A stretch of DNA of 64,000 nt from Nitratireductor arenosus (GCF_009742725.1 NZ_WPHG01000001.1:1028001-1092000), one strand, 5' to 3'; counted from the stretch's first letter, positions 1 to 9,221 are shown. A program made the numbers and translations. The notes: generated by a model from the sequence alone, not told the origin.

Positions 1-554
1 CGGCCTACGAGAAGGCGGGCGGCAAGCCGGCCCTCTACGAAGCCTACACCGCCGGTGAAAAGGACTACACCGCGCTCGTGTCGAAGCTGAAGCAGGAAGG
101 CGTCGGCGTTCTTTATGTCGGCGGTTATCATACCGAGGCCGGCCTGATGGCGCGTCAGATGCGCGAGCAGGGCATGGACACCATCCTGGTTTCCGGCGAC
201 GCGCTCGTCACCGACGAATATTGGGCGATCACCGGTGATGCCGGTCAGGGCACGCTGATGACGTTCTCGCCCGATCCGCGCAAGAACCCCGACGCGGCTC
301 CGCTGGTTGAGAAGTTCCGCGCCAAGGGCGTCGAGCCGGAAGGCTACGTGCTTTATACCTACGCCGCGATTCAGGCTTGGGCCGACGCGGTCAAGACCGG
401 CGGCTCGACCGATTTCGAACCGGTGGTCAAGGCACTCAACGACGGCAAGTTCAACACCGTGCTGGGCGAACTTGAATTCAACGAGACGGGCGACGTGACG
501 CTGCCCGGCTACGTCTTCTACGAGTGGAAAGACGGCAATTACGACTATCTCTGA
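1..554 (+). CDS. Branched-chain amino acid ABC transporter substrate-binding protein (LivJ/LivK type), 3' part
   Basis: The gene enters from the left edge; the first full codon is at position 3, and about 183 C-terminal residues are visible. The sequence has the second-lobe pattern of type I periplasmic binding proteins of the Leu/Ile/Val family: a sugar-fold strand ending GVLYVGGYHTEAGLMARQMR, a later ISGD-like segment (ILVSGDALV), the YVLYTYAAIQAWADAV helix that packs against the hinge, and a closing VLGELEFNETGDVTLPGYVFYEW strand. Such proteins bind amino acids in the periplasm and deliver them to LivHMGF. The signal peptide and ligand-pocket N-terminus lie outside the window, so the exact substrate cannot be judged. 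A strong hairpin terminator follows 39 bases after the stop, so this is the last gene of its transcript. Confidence 0.88.
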   Translation, partial: AYEKAGGKPALYEAYTAGEKDYTALVSKLKQEGVGVLYVGGYHTEAGLMARQMREQGMDTILVSGDALVTDEYWAITGDAGQGTLMTFSPDPRKNPDAAPLVEKFRAKGVEPEGYVLYTYAAIQAWADAVKTGGSTDFEPVVKALNDGKFNTVLGELEFNETGDVTLPGYVFYEWKDGNYDYL

Positions 555-592
555 TCCACGGCCTTCGGCCAGGATCCCATCGCCATCGAGAG

Positions 593-622
593 GCCCGGCG
601 TTTTGCGCGCCGGGCTTTTTTT
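593..622 (+). terminator. Rho-independent terminator after the LivJ-like gene
   Basis: A perfect 8-bp stem (GCCCGGCG at 593-600 with CGCCGGGC at 608-615) closes a 7-base loop and is followed directly by seven T residues (616-622). It ends the transcript of the upstream transporter gene and insulates pyruvate carboxylase. Confidence 0.9.
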
Positions 623-703
623 CGTCGCGACCACCGCCAAACCGGTTATTTGCACTGCAGCATTTTCCCGTTATTGATAGCGCGACTTTCCGCCGCTTCG
701 AAT

Positions 704-3700
704 ATGGGGGCTCCCGCATTGCCGATATCCAAGATCCTCGTCGCCAACCGGTCCGAAATCGCCATCCGCGTCTTTCGCGCCGCCAACGAACTCGGTCTGC
801 GAACTGTCGCGATTTGGGCCGAGGAGGACAAATATTCCCTGCACCGCTTCAAGGCCGATGAATCCTACCAGGTCGGCCGCGGCCCCCATCTGGCCAAGGA
901 TCTCGGTCCGATCGAAAGCTATCTGTCGATCGACGAGGTCATTCGCGTGGCCAGGTTGTCCGGAGCGGACGCCATCCATCCCGGTTACGGCCTGCTGTCG
1001 GAAAGTCCGGAATTCGCCGAGGCCTGCGCCGCAAACGGCATCGTCTTCATCGGACCGAAGCCGGAAACCATGCGCCGGCTCGGCAACAAGGTCGCCGCGC
1101 GCAATCTGGCCGTCGAAGTCGGCGTGCCTGTCGTCCCCGCCACCGACCCCTTGCCCGACGACATGGACGAGGTCGCCAGGATGGCCGAGGCGATCGGCTA
1201 TCCGGTCATGCTCAAGGCTTCGTGGGGCGGCGGCGGACGCGGCATGCGCGCCATCCGCGCGGCGGAGGATCTCGCCCGCGAGGTGACGGAGGCCAAGCGC
1301 GAGGCCCGCGCCGCCTTCGGCAAGGACGAGGTCTATCTGGAAAAGCTGGTCGAGCGCGCCCGCCATGTCGAGGTCCAGGTGCTGGGCGACACGCATGGCA
1401 ATGTCGTACATCTGTTCGAGCGCGATTGCTCGATCCAGCGCCGCAACCAGAAGGTCGTGGAGCGCGCGCCCGCGCCCTATCTCGACGCCGCGCAGCGCCA
1501 GGAACTGGCGGACCACGCACTCGGGATCGCGCGGGCCACCGATTATGTCGGCGCCGGAACCGTCGAATTCCTGATGGATGCCGATACCGGCGCGTTTTAT
1601 TTCATCGAGGTCAACCCGCGTATCCAGGTCGAGCACACCGTCACCGAGGAAGTGACGGGCATCGACATCGTCAAGGCGCAGGTCCACATTCTCGATGGCG
1701 CCGCGATCGGCAAGCCGGCATCCGGCGTTCCCCCGCAGGACCAGATCCGCCTTAACGGCCACGCCCTGCAATGCCGGATCACCACCGAGGATCCCGAGCA
1801 GAACTTCATTCCCGACTATGGCCGCATCACCGCCTATCGCGGCGCGACCGGCTTCGGCATCCGGCTCGACGGCGGCACGGCCTATTCCGGCGCCGTGATC
1901 ACGCGCTTTTATGATCCGCTGCTCGAAAAGGTGACCGCCTGGGCGCCGACGCCGCAGGAGGCGATCGCGCGCATGGACCGGGCGCTGCGCGAATTCCGCA
2001 TTCGCGGCGTGGCGACCAACCTCACCTTCCTCGAGGCGATCATCGGCCATCCGAGCTTTCGCGAAAATTCCTACACGACCCGGTTCATCGACACCACGCC
2101 CGAGCTTTTCGCCCAGGTCAAGCGGCGTGATCGGGCGACCAAGCTGCTCAACTACATCGCCGACGTATCGGTCAACGGCCATCCCGAAACACGCGGCAGG
2201 CCGCGACCGTCGGCGGAAGCCGCCGCACCGGTTCTGCCGTTTGTCGGCGGCGATGTGCCCGACGGCGCTAAACAGCGCTTCGATCGTCTAGGACCGGAGA
2301 AATTCGCCCGCTGGATGCGCGACCAGACCCGCGTGCTGGTCACCGACACGACCATGCGCGACGGCCATCAATCGCTGCTGGCGACCCGCATGCGCACCCA
2401 CGACATCGCCCGTGTGGCCGGCGCCTATGCCCGCGCCCTGCCGCAATTGCTGTCGCTCGAATGCTGGGGCGGCGCCACGTTCGACGTCGCCATGCGCTTT
2501 CTGACCGAGGACCCGTGGGAGCGGCTTGACCTGGTGCGCAAAGGCGCGCCCAACCTGCTCTTGCAGATGCTGCTCAGGGGCGCCAACGGCGTCGGCTACA
2601 CCAATTATCCCGACAATGTCGTCAGGCATTTCGTCAAGCAGGCCGCTGCCGGCGGGATCGACCTGTTCCGCGTTTTCGACTGCCTGAACTGGGTCGAGAA
2701 CATGCGTGTCGCCATGGACGCGGTCGGCGCCGAGGGCAAACTTTGCGAAGCGGCGATCTGCTATACGGGCGACATCCTCGATCCCGACCGCGCCAAGTAC
2801 GACCTGAAATATTATGTCGGGCTGGCCCGGGAACTGGAGGCCGCGGGCGCGCACATCATTGCCGTCAAGGATATGGCCGGCCTATTGAAGCCGAACGCGG
2901 CCCGGGTCCTGTTCAAGGCGCTGCGCGAGGCGACGGACCTGCCGATCCATTTCCACACTCACGACACGTCCGGCATCGCCGCGGCCACCGTGCTCGCCGC
3001 CGTGGAGAGCGGCGTCGACGCGGTCGATGCGGCGATGGACGCATTGTCGGGCAACACCTCGCAACCCTGCCTCGGCTCTATCGTCGAGGCGCTCAAGGGT
3101 TCGGAGCGCGACCCCGGCCTAGATCCCGAATGGATCCGGCGCATTTCTTTCTACTGGGAAGCCGTTCGTAACCAGTACGCGGCCTTCGAAAGCGATCTGA
3201 AAGGGCCCGCTTCCGAGGTCTATCTGCACGAAATGCCCGGCGGCCAGTTCACCAATTTGAAGGAGCAGGCCCGCTCGCTGGGGCTGGAGACGCGTTGGCA
3301 CGAGGTCGCGCAAGCCTATCACGACGTCAATTTGATGTTCGGCGACATCGTCAAGGTGACGCCGTCGTCGAAAGTGGTCGGCGACATGGCGCTGATGATG
3401 GTCAGCCAGGACATGACGGTCGCCGAGGTGGAGGATCCCGCGCGCGACATCGCCTTTCCCGACTCGGTCGTCTCCATGCTGCGCGGCGATCTCGGCCAGC
3501 CGCCCCGCGGCTGGCCCGCCGCCCTGCAGGCAAAGGTATTGAAAGGGGAAAAACCGGTCACCGCACGGCCGGGCGCGCTGCTTGAGGATGCGGACCTGCC
3601 CGCACGACGCCGGGAGTTGGAAGAACAGCTCGGTCGCGAAGCCAGCGAATTCGAATTCGCCTCATGGCTGATGTATCCGAAAGTGTTTACCGACTTCGCC

Positions 3701-4183
3701 GCCGTCGAGGACGATTACGGGCCGGTCAGCGTCTTGCCGACGCCGACTTATTTTTACGGCATGCAGCCCGAGGACGAGATCTTCGTCGAGATCGAACGCG
3801 GCAAGACGCTGGTTGTGCGCTGCCTGGCGGTCGGCGAGACCAACGAAAAGGGCATGGTCACCGTCTTCTTCGAGCTCAACGGCCAGCCGCGCCGGGTCAA
3901 GGTACCGGACCGCGCGCATGGCGCCTCCAACGGCAAGACGCGGCGCAAGGCCGAGCCCGGCAATGACAGCCATGTCGCCGCGCCGATGCCGGGTGTCGTC
4001 TCGACGCTGGCGGTTTCGGCCGGACAATCGATCAAGGCCGGCGACGTGTTGTTGTCGATCGAGGCAATGAAGATGGAAACCGCGCTGCATGCCGAGCGCG
4101 ACGGCGTGATCGCCGAGGTGCTGGTCGCCGCCGGCGACCAGATCGACGCCAAGGACCTGCTCGTCACTTATGACGAGCAATAG
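704..4183 (+). CDS. pyc: Pyruvate carboxylase
   Basis: Biotin-dependent cytosolic enzyme that carboxylates pyruvate to oxaloacetate with ATP and bicarbonate (anaplerosis). All four parts are present in about 1159 residues, the normal single-chain length. The N-terminal biotin carboxylase has the ATP-grasp glycine loop KASWGGGGRGMR near residue 170. The carboxyltransferase domain opens with DTTMRDGHQ at about 548. The tetramerisation/allosteric region follows, and the C-terminal biotinyl domain has EAMKMET with the biotin-accepting Lys at about 1123. The protein reads very close to the Rhizobium etli enzyme as I remember it. The ATG at 704 is used here; an in-frame TTG at 719 would give MPISKILVANR, which is where rhizobial homologues begin, so that start is equally likely. 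It stands alone, convergent with the transglycosylase gene downstream. Confidence 0.97.
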   Translation: MGAPALPISKILVANRSEIAIRVFRAANELGLRTVAIWAEEDKYSLHRFKADESYQVGRGPHLAKDLGPIESYLSIDEVIRVARLSGADAIHPGYGLLSESPEFAEACAANGIVFIGPKPETMRRLGNKVAARNLAVEVGVPVVPATDPLPDDMDEVARMAEAIGYPVMLKASWGGGGRGMRAIRAAEDLAREVTEAKREARAAFGKDEVYLEKLVERARHVEVQVLGDTHGNVVHLFERDCSIQRRNQKVVERAPAPYLDAAQRQELADHALGIARATDYVGAGTVEFLMDADTGAFYFIEVNPRIQVEHTVTEEVTGIDIVKAQVHILDGAAIGKPASGVPPQDQIRLNGHALQCRITTEDPEQNFIPDYGRITAYRGATGFGIRLDGGTAYSGAVITRFYDPLLEKVTAWAPTPQEAIARMDRALREFRIRGVATNLTFLEAIIGHPSFRENSYTTRFIDTTPELFAQVKRRDRATKLLNYIADVSVNGHPETRGRPRPSAEAAAPVLPFVGGDVPDGAKQRFDRLGPEKFARWMRDQTRVLVTDTTMRDGHQSLLATRMRTHDIARVAGAYARALPQLLSLECWGGATFDVAMRFLTEDPWERLDLVRKGAPNLLLQMLLRGANGVGYTNYPDNVVRHFVKQAAAGGIDLFRVFDCLNWVENMRVAMDAVGAEGKLCEAAICYTGDILDPDRAKYDLKYYVGLARELEAAGAHIIAVKDMAGLLKPNAARVLFKALREATDLPIHFHTHDTSGIAAATVLAAVESGVDAVDAAMDALSGNTSQPCLGSIVEALKGSERDPGLDPEWIRRISFYWEAVRNQYAAFESDLKGPASEVYLHEMPGGQFTNLKEQARSLGLETRWHEVAQAYHDVNLMFGDIVKVTPSSKVVGDMALMMVSQDMTVAEVEDPARDIAFPDSVVSMLRGDLGQPPRGWPAALQAKVLKGEKPVTARPGALLEDADLPARRRELEEQLGREASEFEFASWLMYPKVFTDFAAVEDDYGPVSVLPTPTYFYGMQPEDEIFVEIERGKTLVVRCLAVGETNEKGMVTVFFELNGQPRRVKVPDRAHGASNGKTRRKAEPGNDSHVAAPMPGVVSTLAVSAGQSIKAGDVLLSIEAMKMETALHAERDGVIAEVLVAAGDQIDAKDLLVTYDEQ

Positions 4184-4191
4184 GCTTCGCC

Positions 4192-4223
4192 CGACGGGCG
4201 CGGTCCAGAGGCCCCGCCCGTCG
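4192..4223. repeat. 9-bp inverted repeat between convergent genes
   Basis: CGACGGGCG (4192-4200) is perfectly complementary to CGCCCGTCG (4215-4223) across a 14-base loop, just after the pyc stop and 50 bases from the stop of the convergent transglycosylase gene. There is no T tract on either side, so if it ends transcription it does so imperfectly or with Rho. Confidence 0.45.
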
Positions 4224-4273
4224 CCCGGTCAAAACTTTGGAGCGACGCGGCGTTGTCGTCGACCGGACATCGC

Positions 4274-5092
4274 TCAGCCGTCGATCTGCGCGGCGATGAT
4301 CGCGATCGCCTGCTGATAAACGCTGGCCGCGTTCCACCCCTTGATGGCGCGGTAATTGGCCTGGCCTTGCTGGTAGCCCGCGCCGGGACGCCAGCCATGC
4401 GCGCGCAGGAAATTGGCCGTCGAGGCCAGCGCGTCGGCGCGCGAGCGCACGAGATCGAGGCGGCCATTGCCGTCGCCGTCGGCCCCGTAGCGCAGGATGC
4501 TGCCCGGCAGGAACTGCGTCTGGCCGAGTTCGCCGTGCTTGGCGCCCACGCTGGAGCTGGAAACCACGCCGCGATCGACCAGGGTCAGCGCGGCGATCAG
4601 ATGGCCTGTGAAGAATTCCGAGCGTCGGCAATCATAGGCGAGCGTGGCCGTCGCCGACAAAAGGTTCGAATTGCCCATGAACCTGCCAAAACCGGTCTCC
4701 ATGCCCCAGATCGCGATCAGCGGACCGGGTGGAACGCCGTAGCGCCGTTCCAGATTGGCGAATAACTTGGCGTGTTGTTTCTTCAGTCGCTTGCCCTGGC
4801 TCGCGATCGTGCTGGCGCCGCGAACCTGCATGAATTTCTTCAGCGAATATTTAAAGCTCTTCTGTCCGCGATCGGCGCGGATGGTTGCCGTCGCGTAGCG
4901 GGTCTGCTGCAGCGCCTTGATGCCGCGCTGGCCGATACCCTTGGCGCGGGCTTCGGCCGTCATCTGCTGTTTCCAGGTCTCGAACCCGCCCGCATTGTTG
5001 CCGCACTGGGCTGCCCAGCCCGCACCGCTCGCCGCTAATGTCGCGACGGCGAATGCCGCCGCCATCACCACGCTCTTGGACCTGAATTGCAT
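4274..5092 (-). CDS. Lytic murein transglycosylase (MltB/SLT-2-like), exported
   Basis: Periplasmic enzyme that cleaves the glycan strands of peptidoglycan with formation of anhydro-muramic ends. About 272 residues. The start is chosen at the ATG encoding MQFRSK because a GGGAG ribosome site lies 5-9 bases upstream and a typical signal peptide follows (basic MQFRSK, hydrophobic VVMAAAFAVATLAASG, cleavage after GWA, residues 1-27). The MltB-type catalytic segment PLIAIWGMETGFGRFMGN contains the predicted acid Glu at about residue 132. It is followed by the family hallmarks RSEFF, LGQTQFLPGSILRYG and a DGDGNGRLDL calcium-like loop. There is no lipobox, so this is a soluble form. Divergent from the amine oxidase gene, with 149 bases between the starts. 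Confidence 0.9.
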   Translation of the reverse strand: MQFRSKSVVMAAAFAVATLAASGAGWAAQCGNNAGGFETWKQQMTAEARAKGIGQRGIKALQQTRYATATIRADRGQKSFKYSLKKFMQVRGASTIASQGKRLKKQHAKLFANLERRYGVPPGPLIAIWGMETGFGRFMGNSNLLSATATLAYDCRRSEFFTGHLIAALTLVDRGVVSSSSVGAKHGELGQTQFLPGSILRYGADGDGNGRLDLVRSRADALASTANFLRAHGWRPGAGYQQGQANYRAIKGWNAASVYQQAIAIIAAQIDG

Positions 5093-5241
5093 TCTGTTCT
5101 CCCGCTGCCTGGACCGGTCACGACATGCCCGCCACGGCCACCAGGAAAACCAAGCTTGGCCCGGCACGCAGGTCGTTCGAAAGTATGGAGCTAGTTTCCA
5201 AACAAGTCTATTCTTGGGCCGGTTAACGGGGGGTTGCGGAT

Positions 5242-6480
5242 ATGCCGGACGTCGATGTGGTAGTCGTCGGCGCGGGTGCGGCCGGCCTCGGCGCCGCCAA
5301 GGCCCTGCGCGCCGCCGGCAAGACGTTCCGCCTCGTCGAGGCGATGGACCGGATCGGCGGCCGCGCCTGGACCCGCGACGCGGATCTCGGCGTTCCCTTC
5401 GATATCGGCTGCGCCTGGCTGCATGCCGCGGACCGCAATCCGTTCTACCCGGAGGCCCGGGCGGCGAACTGGACGCTCTATCACCACGACATGAACGTCG
5501 ATCACCTCTACTACGGCAAGCGCAAGGCAAGCGAGGCCGAGCAAACCGGGATGAAGGCCGCCGACGCCGCTTTGGCCGCGCTGCTGGAGAGCCACACATC
5601 CCACGACGACCGGCTGTCCTCGCTGCTCTCCCGCGGCCACGCTGTGCGGGCCTCCGCGACCTTTTCCGGCCCGATGGATTTCGGCAAGGACGACGACGAG
5701 ATATCGATCGCTGATTTCAAGGCCGCCGCCGACCTCGATCCCAACTATTTCACCCGGGAAGGGTTCGGCGCGCTGGTCGCGCATTACGGCCGCGACGTGC
5801 CGGTGGAACTCTCGACGCCCGTTCGCCGAATTGCCTGGGGCGGACCTGGCGTGGCGGTTGAAACCGATCGCGGCACGATTCGCGCCCGGGCCGTGCTTGT
5901 GACCTGCGCGCCGGCCGTGCTCGCTTTCGGCGAGATCGCGTTCACGCCGGACCTGCCCGCCGCCCATGACGAAGCTCTTTTCGACCTGCCGATGGGCATG
6001 CTGACCAAGATCCCGATCGAGATTCGCGAAACCCGGCTCGGCCTGGCCGCGTTCGACGATCTGTTGATCGAGCGCCACGCACGGCACGACATCTACTTCC
6101 TGTGTTTTCCTTTCGACACTGACCTGATGGTCGGTTTCGTCGGCGGCGATTTCGCTTGGGAATTATCTGTCGCCGGCGAGGCGGCGGGCATCGATTTTGT
6201 GTCCGACCGTCTGTGCGACATCTTCGGCAACGATCTGCGCAAGAATATCGGTCGCGCCATGATGACCAATTGGGGAGCGGAACGGTATGTCCGTGGCGCC
6301 TACGCAGCGGCGCGGCCCGGCAAGGTAAAGGCGCGCGCTATTCTGGCCACGCCGATCGCGGAGCGGATTTATTTCGCCGGCGAACATCTCGCCGGACCGT
6401 TGATCCAAACGTGCGGCGGTGCGCGCCTGTCCGGCGAGGCGGTCGCGCGCGATATCGTGGCCGCCCTCAACCGCGCCTGA
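5242..6480 (+). CDS. FAD-dependent amine oxidase (flavin monoamine oxidase family)
   Basis: A 412-residue flavoprotein of the monoamine oxidase/protoporphyrinogen oxidase-like superfamily. It starts with the Rossmann dinucleotide loop VVVGAGAAGLGAAKAL (residues 7-22), then the adenine-binding EAMDRIGGRAWT segment. It ends with the flavin-contact motif IYFAGEHLAGPLIQTCGGARLSGEAVARDI that closes these enzymes. Members oxidise primary, secondary or polyamines with oxygen, producing hydrogen peroxide. The middle substrate domain is not diagnostic, so the amine is unknown. There is no clear signal peptide or Tat motif, so it is probably cytoplasmic. It stands alone, and its stop is about 95 bases ahead of the putative ffh promoter. 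Confidence 0.85.
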   Translation: MPDVDVVVVGAGAAGLGAAKALRAAGKTFRLVEAMDRIGGRAWTRDADLGVPFDIGCAWLHAADRNPFYPEARAANWTLYHHDMNVDHLYYGKRKASEAEQTGMKAADAALAALLESHTSHDDRLSSLLSRGHAVRASATFSGPMDFGKDDDEISIADFKAAADLDPNYFTREGFGALVAHYGRDVPVELSTPVRRIAWGGPGVAVETDRGTIRARAVLVTCAPAVLAFGEIAFTPDLPAAHDEALFDLPMGMLTKIPIEIRETRLGLAAFDDLLIERHARHDIYFLCFPFDTDLMVGFVGGDFAWELSVAGEAAGIDFVSDRLCDIFGNDLRKNIGRAMMTNWGAERYVRGAYAAARPGKVKARAILATPIAERIYFAGEHLAGPLIQTCGGARLSGEAVARDIVAALNRA

Positions 6481-6575
6481 TCGCGTGCGGCACGCGTCTT
6501 GCCTCATCGGGCGGGGAACGGCGTCCGCGCGACGAGGTTGAACGTCGCCCAAAGGCTCATTTGCCGCGCTTTTGC

Positions 6576-6604
6576 TTGACTCCGGCGGCCAAATCCTGTC
6601 TATC
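6576..6604 (+). promoter_or_regulatory. Probable sigma-70 promoter of the ffh operon
   Basis: TTGACT at 6576-6581 and TCTATC at 6599-6604 are separated by exactly 17 bases, a good match to the housekeeping consensus. If used, transcription would start near 6611 and give ffh a leader of about 185 bases. The prediction rests on consensus only. Confidence 0.5.
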
Positions 6605-6645
6605 CGGCTCGAATTCCGCGACGAGTGACCACTCCGAGCAGCCGA

Positions 6646-6716
6646 CCGGGACTTTTTTCGCAGGTATTATGCGATCCCGGAGGTCAACACCCGGCAGCGC
6701 GATGCGCCCCCGGGTG
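6646..6716 (+). ncRNA. Structured 5' leader of ffh (candidate cis RNA element)
   Basis: The 315-base gap before ffh holds no gene but contains two consecutive hairpins. The first pairs CCGGGA (6646-6651) with TCCCGG (6675-6680) and, inside it, TCGCA (6658-6662) with TGCGA (6670-6674), leaving a one-sided CTTTTT bulge. The second pairs CACCCGG (6688-6694) with CCGGGTG (6710-6716) and inside it GCGC (6697-6700) with GCGC (6704-6707) around a GAT loop. The two lie between the putative promoter and the ffh start. They may be an expression-control leader or a processed small RNA. It does not look like 4.5S SRP RNA. Function unknown. Confidence 0.4.
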
Positions 6717-6795
6717 CGTTTTGGCTTTGGCTGTTGGTCAATCGCGGCGGACGCATTACCTCTGCCCGAGAACGGTTGGAGATAAAGGACGGACG

Positions 6796-8364
6796 ATGTT
6801 TGAATCGCTGCAGGAACGCCTTGGATCGATCCTGAACGGGCTGACCGGGCGCGGCGCGCTGTCGGAAGCCGACGTATCCGCAGCGCTGCGCGAAGTGCGC
6901 CGAGCCCTGATCGAAGCCGATGTTGCGCTCGAGGTGGTGCGCTCCTTCACCGACCGGGTGCGCGAAAAGGCCGTCGGCGCTGAGGTCTTGAAATCGATCA
7001 AGCCCGGCCAGATGGTCGTCAAGATCGTCCATGACGAACTGGTCGCCATGCTCGGCTCGGACGGCGAGGTGATCGACCTCAACGCGCCGGCGCCGGTCGT
7101 CATCATGATGGTCGGCCTGCAGGGCTCGGGCAAGACGACGACCTCCGGCAAGATCGCCAAGCGGCTTTCCGAGCGCCAGGGCAAGAAGGTCCTGATGGCC
7201 TCGCTCGATACCCGCCGCCCGGCCGCGCAGGAGCAATTGCGCCAGATCGGCGAGCAGACCGGCATCGCGACCCTGCCCGTCGTGGCCGGCCAGTCGCCGG
7301 TCGAGATCGCCAAGCGCGCCGTCCAGGCCGGCAGGCTCGGCGGCCACGACGTGGTGATCCTCGATACGGCCGGCCGCACCCATATCGATGAGCCGCTGAT
7401 GATCGAGATGGCCGACATCCGCAAAGTGTCGGACCCGCACGAAATCCTGCTCGTCGCCGATTCGCTGACCGGTCAGGACGCCGTCAACCTCGCGCGCTCC
7501 TTCGACGAGCGGGTCGGCGTCACCGGCCTGGTGCTCACCCGCATGGACGGCGACGGCCGCGGCGGCGCCGCGCTGTCGATGCGCGCCGTCACCGGCAAGC
7601 CGGTCAAGCTGATCGGCACCGGCGAGAAGATGGACGCGCTGGAGGAGTTTCATCCCAAGCGCATCGCCGACCGCATCCTCGGCATGGGCGACATCGTCTC
7701 CCTCGTCGAGAAGGCGGCCGAAACCATCGACGCGGAAAAGGCCGCGGCGATGGCCAAGAAGATGCAGTCCGGCAAGTTCGACCTGAACGACCTTTCCGAT
7801 CAGCTTCGCCAGATGCAGAAGATGGGCGGCATGGGCGGCATCATGGGCCTGATGCCCGGCATGGGCAAGATGAAGGACCAGATCGCGGCCGCCGGCCTCG
7901 ACGACAAGATGTTCGGACGCCAACTCGCCATCATCTCCTCGATGACGAAGAAGGAACGCGCCAATCCCGACATCCTCAAACACAGCCGCAAGAAGCGCAT
8001 CGCGGCCGGATCGGGAACCAATGCCGCCGAGATCAACAAGCTATTGAAGATGCACCGCCAGATGGCAGACATGATGAAAGCCATGGGCGGCAAGGGCAAG
8101 GGCGGCGGCGCCATGCGCGGCCTGATGGGCGGCATGGCGCAAAAGATGGGCCTTGGCGGCATGGGTGGTGGCATGGGCGGCATGCCGGACCTGTCGAAAA
8201 TGGACCCCAAGCAGCTCGAGCAATTGCAAAAACAGGCCGAAGCGGCCGGTCTCGGCGGCGGCATGCCCGGCCTTCCGGGCGGCGGTGGCCTGCCGGGACT
8301 GCCCGGCGGCCGGAAATTGCCCGGACTGAGCGGAGGCCTGCCCGGCCTGCCGAAGAAGAAATGA
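6796..8364 (+). CDS. ffh: Signal recognition particle protein Ffh
   Basis: SRP54 GTPase that binds 4.5S RNA and signal sequences of nascent membrane proteins and docks with FtsY. About 522 residues. It has the N domain (1-95); the G domain with P-loop GLQGSGKTTT (107-116), DTRRPAAQEQLR, DTAGRTH and TRMDGDGRGGAAL; and a methionine-rich M domain from about 325. The C-terminal tail is unusually rich in Gly, Met and Leu-Pro-Gly repeats (GLPGGGGLPGLPGG) and ends in Lys, as seen in rhizobial homologues. The ATG at 6796 follows a purine-rich AAAGGACGG. Expression is probably coupled with chorismate mutase and rpsP downstream. Confidence 0.98.
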   Translation: MFESLQERLGSILNGLTGRGALSEADVSAALREVRRALIEADVALEVVRSFTDRVREKAVGAEVLKSIKPGQMVVKIVHDELVAMLGSDGEVIDLNAPAPVVIMMVGLQGSGKTTTSGKIAKRLSERQGKKVLMASLDTRRPAAQEQLRQIGEQTGIATLPVVAGQSPVEIAKRAVQAGRLGGHDVVILDTAGRTHIDEPLMIEMADIRKVSDPHEILLVADSLTGQDAVNLARSFDERVGVTGLVLTRMDGDGRGGAALSMRAVTGKPVKLIGTGEKMDALEEFHPKRIADRILGMGDIVSLVEKAAETIDAEKAAAMAKKMQSGKFDLNDLSDQLRQMQKMGGMGGIMGLMPGMGKMKDQIAAAGLDDKMFGRQLAIISSMTKKERANPDILKHSRKKRIAAGSGTNAAEINKLLKMHRQMADMMKAMGGKGKGGGAMRGLMGGMAQKMGLGGMGGGMGGMPDLSKMDPKQLEQLQKQAEAAGLGGGMPGLPGGGGLPGLPGGRKLPGLSGGLPGLPKKK

Positions 8365-8378
8365 ACGGAGGAACGGTT

Positions 8379-8747
8379 TTGGCGGACAAGTCCGACACCG
8401 AAAAGGCACGCGAGATCCTAGCCGGCTACCGGGCTTCGATCGACAATATCGACGCCGCGCTCGTGCATATGCTGGCCGAGCGTTTCAGGTGCACCAAGGC
8501 CGTCGGCCATTTGAAGGCGACACACGATTTGCCGCCAGCCGATCCCGTCCGCGAGGAGCGCCAGATCGCGCGACTGCGCCAGCTCGCCGTCGACGCCCAT
8601 CTCGACCCGGATTTCGCGGAGAAATTCCTCAACTTCATCATCCGCGAGGTGATCCGACACCACGAAATGATCGCCCGTGAAAACGGCGCCGGGGAACCCG
8701 TCCCCGTGCCGGAACGGACGGCTGAAACCAACAATCCCGATCAGTGA
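8379..8747 (+). CDS. Chorismate mutase (AroQ class)
   Basis: Small all-helical enzyme that isomerises chorismate to prephenate, the first step towards phenylalanine and tyrosine. The AroQ pattern is visible: an N-terminal helix RASIDNIDAALVHMLAERF with the active-site Arg, a Lys in CTKAVGHLKA, the DPVREERQI segment, and a C-terminal helix ending FIIREVIRHHE. I place the start at TTG 8379 because a perfect GGAGG (8367-8371) lies 7 bases upstream. The alternative ATG at 8361 overlaps the ffh stop as ATGA but has a poor ribosome site. This gene between ffh and rpsP is a standard Hyphomicrobiales arrangement. Confidence 0.9.
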   Translation: MADKSDTEKAREILAGYRASIDNIDAALVHMLAERFRCTKAVGHLKATHDLPPADPVREERQIARLRQLAVDAHLDPDFAEKFLNFIIREVIRHHEMIARENGAGEPVPVPERTAETNNPDQ

Positions 8748-8764
8748 GACCCTAGGAGACAAAA

Positions 8765-9193
8765 ATGGCACTGAAGATCAGACTGGCCCGGGCGGGCTCG
8801 AAAAAACGCCCCTACTACCACGTCGTCGTCGCCGACGTGCGCAGCCCGCGCGACGGCCGCTTCATCGAGGCGATCGGTTCGTGGAACCCGACGCTCCCCA
8901 AGGATGCCGAACGCGTTTCGATCGATGAAGAACGCGTCAAGCATTGGATCGCCCAGGGCGCCAAGCCGACCGATCGCGTGCTGCGCTTCCTCGACCAGGC
9001 TGGTCTTGCCAAGCGCCCGGAGCGCTCGAACCCGAAAAAGGCCGAGCCGGGCAAAAAGGCCCAGGAGCGCCTGGCCCTGATCAAGCAGGCCGAGGAAGAA
9101 CTCGCCGCCAAGCTCGAGGAAGAAAAGGCCGCCGTGGCCTCGGCCACGGAAGCACCTGCGGAGGAAGCACCGGCCGAGGAGGCATCTTCCTGA
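8765..9193 (+). CDS. rpsP: 30S ribosomal protein S16
   Basis: Small-subunit ribosomal protein needed for 30S assembly. The first 80 residues are the S16 fold ([36 protein letters not shown]). The remaining 60 form a charged Lys/Glu/Ala tail ending in [12 protein letters not shown], an extension common in alphaproteobacteria. Total 142 residues. A GGAG site precedes the ATG. Instead of the usual rimM, trmD and rplS, a terminator follows 29 bases after the stop, so the operon ends here in this genome. Confidence 0.98.
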   Translation: MALKIRLARAGSKKRPYYHVVVADVRSPRDGRFIEAIGSWNPTLPKDAERVSIDEERVKHWIAQGAKPTDRVLRFLDQAGLAKRPERSNPKKAEPGKKAQERLALIKQAEEELAAKLEEEKAAVASATEAPAEEAPAEEASS

Positions 9194-9221
9194 TCGTTTC
9201 TGGAGCGAAACGAAATCGTCG

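Noticed and set aside
671-2182. Long leftward reading frame opposite the biotin carboxylase part of pyc
   Set aside because: High GC leaves the antisense frame open; the translation is Asp/Gly/Arg-rich without family resemblance, and pyc is certain.
6641-6716. 4.5S SRP RNA in the ffh leader
   Set aside because: The conserved SRP RNA loop sequences (GGAAGCAGCC-like) are absent; kept only as an unassigned structured leader.
6667-7983. 438-codon leftward frame opposite ffh
   Set aside because: Antisense shadow of a highly conserved gene, rich in His/Asp/Leu repeats.
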